This document shows, in pieces, positions 1-4,836 of a stretch of DNA of 6,658 bases. Source of the DNA: an uncultured Treponema sp. (lineage in GTDB: Bacteria > Spirochaetota > Spirochaetia > Treponematales > Treponemataceae); assembly GCA_937885175.1 (NCBI GenBank), contig CAKZZO010000017.1, positions 1 to 6,658 of the forward strand, given 5' to 3'. Position 1 is the first letter of the stretch, and each line of letters starts with the position of its first letter. The position numbers and the translations under genes were made by a program. The notes under the pieces are model-generated. The model was not told where the DNA came from and ran no database searches. It saw nothing but the letters and a program-made list of their open reading frames with translations.

Positions 1-32
1 ATTGTACCGCCGATCAGATATATTGTTTTCAT
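1..32 (-). CDS. Start of an unknown gene, cut by the window edge
   Basis: Only the first ten codons and part of the eleventh are inside the window, reading MKTIYLIGGT from an ATG at 32-30. A good Shine-Dalgarno (GAGGA, 43-39) sits 6 nt upstream of the ATG, and a TATAAT box lies further upstream. The hydrophobic strand followed by Gly-Gly-Thr is how many P-loop ATPases and nucleotide-binding or kinase-like proteins begin. The diagnostic Walker motif would lie outside the window, so the product is not named. The start is supported by the SD, the promoter and the terminator just upstream. The family is a guess. Confidence 0.6.
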   Translation of the reverse strand, partial: MKTIYLIGGT

Positions 33-67
33 ATCTGTTCCTCACAAATCCCGATTTCTTGTCGTCT

Positions 68-73
68 ATTATA
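68..73 (-). promoter_or_regulatory. -10 box for the left-edge gene
   Basis: A perfect TATAAT reads on the minus strand here, placing a transcription start near 61 and a leader of about 28 nt before the ATG at 32. No good -35 hexamer is seen at 16-18 bp. It lies downstream of the terminator at 102-125, so the left-edge gene appears to be transcribed independently of the hsdM remnant. Confidence 0.5.
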
Positions 74-100
74 CCGACGAAGTATGAACATTTCTACCGA

Positions 101-125
101 TAAAAACAGCCGGGACACCCCGACT
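101..125 (-). terminator. Rho-independent terminator of the former hsd unit
   Basis: On the minus strand AGTCGGG (125-119) pairs with CCCGGCT (114-108), including one T-G wobble, around a GTGT loop. It is followed directly by GTTTTTA. A seven-pair GC-rich stem plus a T-run is a typical intrinsic terminator. It closes the minus-strand unit that contains the hsdM remnant. Confidence 0.7.
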
Positions 126-140
126 TCCACAACTTACCCC

Positions 141-589
141 TCAAGCGACAAAAACGGCGGAGGAATAATTAAATTGTATCAATCTCGGTGTTTTTATATC
201 ATAAACGCGTTTTCCTTCTGACGGCTTTAAGATATTTACGATTGTTTTTACAACGCTGGCCGGTGTGTAGAACTCGCCGCCTTTTACTCCTTCGTAGGAT
301 GCAAACTGCGCTATGCAGTATTCGTAGGTGCGGCCCAGCAGGTCTTTGCTTGCTTCGGTGTCGCTCATGTCCATGTTGCAATCATGGCTTTGTCTAGGAT
401 TGTGCCGATTTCCGATGTGTGGGCAGCTTTGGCAATTTCTGACCAGCGGGAATGTGTCCCCAAAGTTCGCAGGCTGCATCCGTCGCACGCTATCGCGTGC
501 TTAACGAGTTTGCCTTGCAAACTCGCAGATAAGTATGAATTATCAAGAATATCGATGGCAGTAGATTTTGGGGATTTTGATTTTGCCAT
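141..589 (-). pseudogene. hsdM: hsdM remnant: type I restriction-modification methyltransferase subunit, internally deleted
   Basis: HsdM is the N6-adenine methyltransferase subunit of type I restriction-modification complexes and normally has about 500 residues. Three HsdM-like pieces are visible here. The first is a start, MAKSKSPKSTA, from the ATG at 589. The second is RWSEIAKAAHTSEIGTILDKAM (48-69 of that frame, about 448-380), resembling the helical N-terminal domain. The third, in another frame (about 374-198), is MSDTEASKDLLGRTYEY, then the GGEFYTP block, then VVKTIVNILKPSEGKRVYD, the entry to the methyltransferase fold. The first frame stops at TGA immediately after the deletion junction near 375. 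The SAM-binding DPxxGSGG motif and the NPPF catalytic motif are gone, with the frame ending in unrelated sequence at 141. HsdS and HsdR are absent from the window. The gene cannot encode a working methylase. The family match is by recognition of conserved blocks, not by a search. Confidence 0.85.
485..525. repeat. Two adjacent perfect palindromes inside the hsdM remnant
   Basis: GCACGC (485-490) pairs with GCGTGC (495-500) around TATC. Four bases later CGAGTTTGC (505-513) pairs with GCAAACTCG (517-525) around CTT, a perfect nine-base-pair stem. They fall between the N-terminal piece of the hsdM remnant and its second piece, where over 100 residues of native HsdM should be. The minus-strand frame stays open through them. 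They look like an inserted palindromic element or a scar that replaced deleted sequence. Confidence 0.65.
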
Positions 590-596
590 GATGATG

Positions 597-602
597 TCCT
601 TT
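597..602 (-). promoter_or_regulatory. Ribosome binding site of the hsdM remnant
   Basis: AAAGGA lies 7 nt before the ATG at 589 on the minus strand. It supports that ATG as the original hsdM start and shows that the 5' end of the locus has not decayed. Confidence 0.6.
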
Positions 603-620
603 ATGTAACTTGATTATTTG

Positions 621-629
621 ATTATATCA
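621..629 (-). promoter_or_regulatory. Extended -10 promoter upstream of the hsdM remnant
   Basis: TGATATAAT on the minus strand is a perfect extended -10 (TGn-TATAAT). No clear -35 is present, which extended -10 promoters tolerate. Initiation near 614 would give a leader of about 25 nt before the hsdM start. With the terminator at 101-125 it defines a transcript of about 510 nt that would contain the two palindromes at 485-525. Confidence 0.5.
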
Positions 630-668
630 CACAACTCGACATTTTTGTAGATGATGGCAAGGAATCCA

Positions 669-895
669 AGCCGAGCTTGCTCGTGCTCCAACAACGAAAC
701 GTTGGGCCAAGTCCAGAAGTGAAACGTCTGGTCAATCCAACAGAACGTTGGCAGGGATGCAACGGCTGGGGGTTGCTCGGAGGTACAGCAGAGTGAAACG
801 GGCTGTTGAAAATCGTAAAGCGGGGAAAGGGAAACGTTTCGCTTTTATGATTTTCAGGGATAGGGTGCGGGAAAGACTGCCAATTCCAACAGAAC
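669..895. repeat. Tandem array of short hairpins with a shared GAAACG loop motif
   Basis: Hairpins in order are: CGAGC/GCTCG (672-683, TT loop); CCAAC/GTTGG (688-705); CCAGA/TCTGG (713-731); CCAAC/GTTGG (737-751); ACAGC/GCTGT (785-806); and a long imperfect stem GAAAATC/GATTTTC extending inward to GCG/CGC (808-855). Stems differ, but GAAACG recurs at 696-701, 721-726, 795-800 and 831-836, always toward the 3' side of the loop on the plus strand. AGTGAAACG is exactly repeated at 718-726 and 792-800. TCCAACAGAAC occurs at both 736-746 and 885-895, the second copy lacking its closing arm. This is a family of related but diverged units. Its function is unknown. Confidence 0.6.
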
Positions 896-914
896 AAATA
901 GATTTTATACTTAA

Positions 915-938
915 TTCAGAAAAGGCATTTTTTCTGAA
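915..938. other. AT-rich hairpin before the diguanylate cyclase promoter
   Basis: TTCAGAAAA (915-923) pairs with TTTTCTGAA (930-938) around GGCATT. The 9-bp stem carries an A-run and a T-run inside its arms and not after them, so it is only a weak candidate for a bidirectional terminator insulating the downstream promoter. Confidence 0.35.
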
Positions 939-956
939 ATATGACAGGCGGACCTC

Positions 957-986
957 TTAACAATTAGTGCCACTTTGTTATATAAT
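957..986 (+). promoter_or_regulatory. Sigma-70-like promoter of the diguanylate cyclase gene
   Basis: TTAACA (957-962, one mismatch to TTGACA) and TATAAT (981-986, perfect) are separated by 18 bp. Initiation would fall at about 992-994, on or next to the ATG at 993. No Shine-Dalgarno precedes that ATG. Confidence 0.55.
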
Positions 987-992
987 AAAACA

Positions 993-2093
993 ATGTTTAT
1001 TAGCAGTACGCTGCGGACATTGATTGAATTCCACAAAAACGAGCAGAGATTACTTGTTCAGGAGCGGAAAAACATCAGTTTCTTTTGCTCTCAGGTTTTC
1101 GCTATTATTTCGCTGATTATGACCATCATATTCGGCGTGATGATGTTTTTTGCCTTGCCTTTTTTCAATGTAAAGTACCTGCTTATCTATTCAATTTCTT
1201 TTGTATTCTTTCTTGTGCTGACTGTCTTGTTCCGCAAGATTCATTCTGCGCACAGTCCTCATTATCTTCCTCTTGTCTACACCTTTGTCTTTTACCTGTA
1301 TGCATTCGGCATTTTTGCCAGCATTTCATCGGCATCTGGTCTGGGTTCCCATGCGGCCTCCTCGGTCATCTGCTTGCAGATTATCTTTCCCCTGCTGATT
1401 TTTGACCGCTCCTACCGCATCAACATGCTTTCTGTCGGCGTCTTTGTCCTGCATTCGGTGATGGCCTACTTGTACAAGGACTACAGCGATTTTGTGCTGG
1501 ATGTGTTTAACGGTGCGGCATTTACCCTTGTGGGCATTATCATCGGTCTTTATGAACGCTATGTACGCCTTTCAAATTTTGAAAAAGACCGCACTCTGGA
1601 GTATCAAAAAAGCACGGACATACTTACGGAACTTGCTAACCGGCGCATGCTTTTTGAGCGTCTGACGGGCATTCAGAAAAGCAATGGTGCGCTTGCCGGT
1701 CTCTTTATGATTGACATTGACCATTTTAAGCTTTTTAACGACACCTTGGGTCATCAGGCGGGCGACCAGTGCCTGCGCAATCTGGGAAAATGCTTTGCTG
1801 AATTTGGCAGGCAAAACGGATTTGAATTCTATCGCTATGGTGGCGAAGAATTCTGTGCCCTTACCACAAAAGACAGCTATGATGAACTGCGGGAACATGC
1901 AGAAAAATTGCGTCGGACAGTGGAATCCCTTGCCCTGCCTTTTGCTCAGAATGAGGCGGGGGTAGTGACCATCAGCATTGGTTTTGCACCCCACTATTAC
2001 ACGCAGAATTACGAAGTGACCATTAAACAGGCGGACGATGCCCTCTACAATGCAAAGCGCTCCGGTCGCAACTGTATTTTTGGCAGTAAATAA
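993..2093 (+). CDS. Membrane diguanylate cyclase (six membrane helices plus GGDEF domain)
   Basis: The 366-residue protein is predicted to make c-di-GMP from two GTP at the inner membrane. Residues about 30-190 contain roughly six hydrophobic segments with no recognised sensor domain name. A short linker leads into the GGDEF domain (about 205-366). Visible motifs are DILTELANRR (209-218), the metal-binding MIDIDHFK (239-246), the active-site GGEEF (283-287), and the C-terminal ADDALYNAKRSGRN block. The residues where the inhibitory RxxD I-site should stand, five before GGEEF, read QNGF, so feedback inhibition by product through that site is not expected. The ATG at 993 was chosen; a TTG at 975 is in frame but would lie upstream of the predicted transcript. 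Neither has a Shine-Dalgarno. The input signal is unknown, and an unnamed membrane sensor is inferred. No other gene appears in its transcription unit. Confidence 0.9.
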   Translation: MFISSTLRTLIEFHKNEQRLLVQERKNISFFCSQVFAIISLIMTIIFGVMMFFALPFFNVKYLLIYSISFVFFLVLTVLFRKIHSAHSPHYLPLVYTFVFYLYAFGIFASISSASGLGSHAASSVICLQIIFPLLIFDRSYRINMLSVGVFVLHSVMAYLYKDYSDFVLDVFNGAAFTLVGIIIGLYERYVRLSNFEKDRTLEYQKSTDILTELANRRMLFERLTGIQKSNGALAGLFMIDIDHFKLFNDTLGHQAGDQCLRNLGKCFAEFGRQNGFEFYRYGGEEFCALTTKDSYDELREHAEKLRRTVESLALPFAQNEAGVVTISIGFAPHYYTQNYEVTIKQADDALYNAKRSGRNCIFGSK

Positions 2094-2107
2094 GGCTTGC
2101 ATTTTTT

Positions 2108-2224
2108 GGAGGGGGCGAGCCCGCCCCCTGCGTCGCACTTTGTTGCGCCGACACCCCCACCTCCTAGGGGCAGGGAGAGATGCTCTGCGCAACTTGTTGC
2201 GGGGCTAATCCCTTTTCGGCCCCT
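2108..2224. repeat. GC-rich palindrome cluster between converging genes
   Basis: The space after the cyclase contains GGGGGC/GCCCCC (2111-2128), CGCA/TGCG nested in GTCG/CGAC (2132-2152), CGCAAC/GTTGCG (2188-2201, also readable as a CTTG tetraloop stem) and GGGGC/GCCCC (2201-2223). It is markedly richer in G+C than the genes on both sides. No T-run follows any stem on the plus strand, so it is not an ordinary terminator. In the minus direction the T-poor ends also argue against one. It resembles a dispersed intergenic palindromic element. That it recurs elsewhere in the genome is inference. Confidence 0.55.
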
Positions 2225-2240
2225 AAGACCCGAGATTTTT

Positions 2241-2555
2241 TTATTCTTCAATAATAATACTTGTAACGCCGTAGTAAGGCTCATAATCCGGTGTGTACTG
2301 GACTTTTACGGCCTGTCCTGCAATCTGTATGCTTTGGGTTGCCTTTACGTCAACATATTTGTCATCATTGGTGTGGAACTCAACAAAAACAGAACTGACA
2401 AAGATTTTACCCGATGTATGTTTGCCTTCAAAAGGATGGGCAGAGAACCATTTTTTTGCCTTTAATTTATTCGTTGCACTGTCCGCACTGGCCGTCTGAA
2501 CCGTCAGGCTGTTGTATGCCGCGTCATACCATTTCTTTAAATTTAGAGCAAGCAT
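2241..2555 (-). CDS. Short protein of unknown function
   Basis: I do not recognise this 104-residue product. It begins MLALNLKKWYDAAYNS and ends in a strand-rich half with alternating hydrophobic and polar residues (GKIFVSSVFVEFH, VDVKATQSIQI, VKVQYTP) and an acidic C-terminus. Composition is protein-like and soluble: no membrane helix, no signal peptide, no cysteines. The ATG at 2555 was chosen. Another in-frame ATG at 2579 adds eight residues (MTASTSAS) but lies further inside the opposing gene. Neither has a good Shine-Dalgarno, and the frame stays open further upstream, so this could be the 3' part of a once longer gene truncated by the HTH gene. Its start codon overlaps that of the divergent regulator. 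Confidence 0.5.
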   Translation of the reverse strand: MLALNLKKWYDAAYNSLTVQTASADSATNKLKAKKWFSAHPFEGKHTSGKIFVSSVFVEFHTNDDKYVDVKATQSIQIAGQAVKVQYTPDYEPYYGVTSIIIEE

Positions 2556-2778
2556 GGACGCAGAGGTTGAGGCAGTCATAGATAAAATTCGCCAGTTTCG
2601 GACAGAAAAAAAGATTTCGATAGTACAACTTTCTGTCGAATCCGGTATTTCTCGCAGCCATCTTTTTTATATTGAATCCAAAAAAACAATTCCCTCTCTT
2701 GAAACACTTTCAAAAATCGCTCAGGCCATGAACTTGCACTTGCGGGATTTTTTTGTGGAAAATGCAACAAACCTGTAG
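2554..2778 (+). CDS. Small XRE/Cro-CI-type HTH transcriptional regulator
   Basis: The 74-residue protein is almost entirely one HTH_3 domain: helix 1 around IDKIRQFRTEKK (9-20), then the turn-helix pair VQLSVESGISRSHLFYIESKK (24-44) with recognition helix about 33-41, then the helices SLETLSKIAQAM and LHLRDFF typical of the family. It should bind DNA as a dimer, and there is no ligand or protease domain. The ATG at 2554 has only a weak AGAG 5 nt upstream; an in-frame TTG at 2512 would lie inside the opposite gene. It starts on the same CATG as the divergent unknown gene and is followed 52 bp later by a membrane-protein gene on the same strand. It may control either neighbour. Targets are not visible. 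Confidence 0.85.
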   Translation: MDAEVEAVIDKIRQFRTEKKISIVQLSVESGISRSHLFYIESKKTIPSLETLSKIAQAMNLHLRDFFVENATNL

Positions 2779-2815
2779 TAGAATAGACAAAAGCGCAAGT
2801 TTCCGTGCGTTTTTT

Positions 2816-2824
2816 AAGGGGAGG
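2816..2824 (+). promoter_or_regulatory. Strong ribosome binding site that decides the membrane-protein start
   Basis: AAGGGGAGG lies 6 nt before the ATG at 2831. It fixes that start and excludes the in-frame upstream ATG at 2753, which would overlap the HTH gene. A short CGCA/TGCG hairpin followed by six T lies just before it (about 2793-2814) and might attenuate read-through from the HTH gene. Confidence 0.7.
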
Positions 2825-2830
2825 CAGCGT

Positions 2831-3340
2831 ATGTCGGAAGAAGAAATGCAGGCTTTGGCACAGGCTCAGGAAGCCGCAAGAAAAGCCATGATGATAAAGA
2901 AAATAGGGCGCAGAATGAGCATCCTTATGGGAATAACGCTCAGTTTCTGCCTGTCTCTCCTTGGAAACCTCACCTCAGGGCATTTTACGCTTTCAGGATT
3001 TTTGATTAGTTTTGCCGCAAGCACGCTCATCAGTTTGATTATCGGTTTTCTTGTGCCGATAAAAAAAGTCGGCGACGGCATATGCAATGCCTTGCACCTC
3101 AAGCCCCGTTCCCTGCCTGCCCATTGTGCTGAAAGTTTTCTTTCTGACCTCATTTACACGCCAGTCATTACGCTGGCAATGGTGGCCCTCGCCTGGAAAA
3201 TGGCTGCTGCTCACGGTGCGCAGATGCCTTTTCTTCCCGTCTTCCTGCATTCCCTGCTGCTCAGCATGATTGTAGGCTATGTCCTGATTTTTATCCTGAT
3301 GCCGGTATATTTGCGGCTCCTTATGCCAAGGAACGCATAA
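2831..3340 (+). CDS. Four-helix membrane protein, possibly DUF2798-like
   Basis: The 169-residue product begins with a charged, Ala/Gln-rich amphipathic stretch (1-28, EEEMQALAQAQEAARK) and has four hydrophobic helices at about 31-47, 53-75, 104-125 and 138-158. A cytoplasmic-looking loop rich in Lys and Arg lies between helices 2 and 3. Each half repeats a pattern of helix, polar turn and helix ending in a Pro-containing basic motif (LVPIKK and LMPVYLR). The paired layout recalls DUF2798 proteins, a family of unknown role. I hold that assignment loosely. It follows the XRE regulator by 52 bp with its own strong ribosome binding site and is probably cotranscribed, which suggests a regulated small membrane protein. 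The gene converges on the radical SAM gene. Confidence 0.8.
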   Translation: MSEEEMQALAQAQEAARKAMMIKKIGRRMSILMGITLSFCLSLLGNLTSGHFTLSGFLISFAASTLISLIIGFLVPIKKVGDGICNALHLKPRSLPAHCAESFLSDLIYTPVITLAMVALAWKMAAAHGAQMPFLPVFLHSLLLSMIVGYVLIFILMPVYLRLLMPRNA

Positions 3341-3366
3341 GCGGCATCTTCCGTCTTGGCTTTTCA

Positions 3367-3383
3367 GCGCACGTCCTGTGCGC
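3367..3383. other. Strong hairpin between converging genes
   Basis: GCGCAC (3367-3372) pairs with GTGCGC (3378-3383) around GTCCT. A second pairing of GCGGC (3341-3345) with GCCGC (3382-3386) competes with it. On the plus strand it is followed by CGCAACTTTGTTTATT, a poor T-tract; on the minus strand by TGAAAAG. It could be a weak terminator for the plus-strand membrane gene, but it may equally be a relic of the GC-rich palindromic elements seen elsewhere. Confidence 0.4.
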
Positions 3384-3398
3384 CGCAACTTTGTTTAT

Positions 3399-4430
3399 TC
3401 AGTTTAAGAATCCTTCTTTCCAATGCCATAGGGGCTTTGCCAGGGCGTTGGAGAAGGGTTGGGGGCGGGAAAAGTCGGGGAGCCAGCTGGTGTCGTCGCT
3501 CAAATCCTGATAAAAGAGGTATTCAAAATCATAGGCGGCAATCAAATCCTGCAAATCCGCATCTTCGCTTGCGGTTACCAGACGGTTTTCTATGGCGGAC
3601 AGGGCTTTTTTTCGGCGGGCAAGTTCTGCTTCGCTGCCCTTAAAGGGTACTGGCGTGTACTGGCTCATCAGCGAAATAATTGCCTTTCCGTCTGCATGTT
3701 TTTTGAGCCAGTCCAGCACCTCGGCGGTTTCCTCAAAGCGGCCGGGCAAAAACAAGTGCCTGATAATCACGCCCTGCAAAATCTTTTCTTTCTTTATGCC
3801 GTTTTTTTTCACCTCAACAATTTTCAGCGGATTGTGGTCAATCATCCATGTGAGTGCCTTTTTTGCCCGTTCGCCATAATCATCGGCGGCGCATAATTGT
3901 CTGGAAAGGGCTTTGTTCAGCGTCTTCAGGTCAGGAAGAAAAATGGTCACCAGGCCGTCCAAAAGGGCAAGCATTTTAGGACTGTCGTAGCCGCTGGAAT
4001 TCCAGCAAATGGGGAGCGTAAGTCCCTGCCGTCGGGCTTCCTCCAGGCCTTCTGCCAAAAGAGGAATATGGTGGGAGCCTGTCACCAGATTGATGTTTTC
4101 CGCTCCCGCTTCCTGCAGGCGGAGGCACATGGCGGCAAAATCATTTTTTGAAACAGCCCGTCCCATGCCCTGCTGACTAATCTGGTAGTTCTGGCAAAAG
4201 GCACACCGCAAATTGCAGCCAGTCAGAAAAATGGTGCCGCTCCCTCCATGCACGGTAACCAGTGGTTCTTCGCCAAAATGCAGGCAGGCAAGGGCAATGC
4301 GTAAGTCAGCATTTTCTGTGCAGAAGCCCCTTGTTCCGGTGGTGCGGTCAATCTTGCAGGCACGGGGGCATTGCGTGCAGGCGGTGTACAATGCTGTGTG
4401 GGCGCAAAAATCGTTAGTATTGCACGCCAT
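3399..4430 (-). CDS. Radical SAM protein of the PflX / pyruvate formate-lyase activase-like type (COG1313)
   Basis: The 343-residue protein carries the radical SAM cluster motif CNLRCAFC (Cys72, Cys76, Cys79; CxxxCxxC), which binds the [4Fe-4S] cluster that cleaves S-adenosylmethionine. It is preceded by GSGTIFLTG and followed by QNYQISQ, wording typical of the PflX subgroup. An N-terminal cysteine set (CTQCPRAC at 18-25 and Cys37 in GFC) could bind a second metal centre, as in this subgroup. Family members resemble glycyl radical enzyme activases, but their substrates are not established, and no glycyl radical enzyme is in the window. It is the last gene of the operon: its ATG shares one base with the TAA of the gene before (TAATG), and no own Shine-Dalgarno is evident, so translation is probably coupled. 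A cytosolic location is expected, with no membrane segment or signal peptide. Confidence 0.9.
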   Translation of the reverse strand: MACNTNDFCAHTALYTACTQCPRACKIDRTTGTRGFCTENADLRIALACLHFGEEPLVTVHGGSGTIFLTGCNLRCAFCQNYQISQQGMGRAVSKNDFAAMCLRLQEAGAENINLVTGSHHIPLLAEGLEEARRQGLTLPICWNSSGYDSPKMLALLDGLVTIFLPDLKTLNKALSRQLCAADDYGERAKKALTWMIDHNPLKIVEVKKNGIKKEKILQGVIIRHLFLPGRFEETAEVLDWLKKHADGKAIISLMSQYTPVPFKGSEAELARRKKALSAIENRLVTASEDADLQDLIAAYDFEYLFYQDLSDDTSWLPDFSRPQPFSNALAKPLWHWKEGFLN

Positions 4431-4834
4431 TAGAGAATGCCTTTGTCTACAATAATGCCCATCATTTTTTCAAGCGTATCAAGGGGCAGGTCTTCGGCCT
4501 CGTAGTTCACCAGTTCCTGTAGCGTCTTCCAGTCATCGTCAGTCAGACAGTCATTTTCATCGTCTTCGCCCGCCAGAAATGCGTTACATGCTGACAGTTT
4601 TTCCAAATGCGCGTCAGTTGGCTCGTTTACGGCATCCGCAGCAGGCAGAATGTAGGTGTTCAGCCAAAAATCACCAAGAGAATGGGGCAGATTGCCCATG
4701 GCAGGATTACGGCTTTCCAAGAGGCGCACCAGTTTGTCACAGGCTTTTTTTCCATCGTAGCGGCCGCCATTGTCTGCACGCTCGTGCTTGATGATTTTTT
4801 TTGCTTCAGAAAGAAACTGTTGTGTATCGGTCAT
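4430..4834 (-). CDS. Acidic protein of unknown function, middle gene of the PDE operon
   Basis: I do not recognise this 134-residue protein. It looks soluble and mostly helical: an N-terminal basic helix (FLSEAKKIIKHERA), a Gly/Lys segment (NGGRYDGKKACDKL), a central Trp/Leu stretch (LGDFWLNTYILPA), a very acidic loop (GEDDENDCLTDDDW, 89-102) and a final helix (LDTLEKMMGIIV). There is no membrane segment or signal peptide, and its three cysteines (32, 83, 95) form no known motif. The ATG at 4834 was chosen over one at 4858 because it lies 2 nt after the upstream TAG and has AAGAAGG (4850-4844) 9 nt before it, inside the end of the phosphodiesterase gene. Tight linkage on both sides suggests it works with one of its neighbours. 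Confidence 0.8.
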   Translation of the reverse strand: MTDTQQFLSEAKKIIKHERADNGGRYDGKKACDKLVRLLESRNPAMGNLPHSLGDFWLNTYILPAADAVNEPTDAHLEKLSACNAFLAGEDDENDCLTDDDWKTLQELVNYEAEDLPLDTLEKMMGIIVDKGIL

Positions 4835-4836
4835 GT

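Larger units (their letters stand above)
630..956. other. Gene-free spacer holding a hairpin array
   Basis: No open frame here has a start with a credible ribosome binding site or protein-like composition. The longest frames (622-897 minus, 748-960 plus) run across the palindromes and look incidental. The stretch contains the tandem hairpins described separately (669-895), an AT-rich hairpin at 915-938, and at its right end the -35 region of the diguanylate cyclase promoter. Its base sequence is more G+C-rich in the array than in the flanks. Confidence 0.6.

Noticed and set aside
470..761. Shared GGATGCA between the hsdM palindromes and the hairpin array as evidence of common origin
   Set aside because: A single seven-base match in opposite orientation is expected by chance at this length.
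669..895. CRISPR array, suggested by recurring GAAAC
   Set aside because: Repeat units are too short, differ in sequence and have irregular spacing. There are no cas genes.
622..897. Minus-strand frame of 91 residues as a gene
   Set aside because: It is the reverse reading of the hairpin array, with a Pro/Ser-rich low-information composition and no ribosome binding site.
748..960. Plus-strand frame of 70 residues as a gene
   Set aside because: It runs across the hairpin array, lacks a ribosome binding site, and has an Arg/Lys-rich composition driven by the palindromes.
1572..2192. Minus-strand frame of 206 residues opposite the cyclase
   Set aside because: It is entirely antisense to the conserved GGDEF domain, and no family pattern is visible.
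2097..2465. Plus-strand frame of 122 residues
   Set aside because: Its first half is translation of the GC-rich palindromes and its second half is antisense to the more protein-like minus-strand gene.
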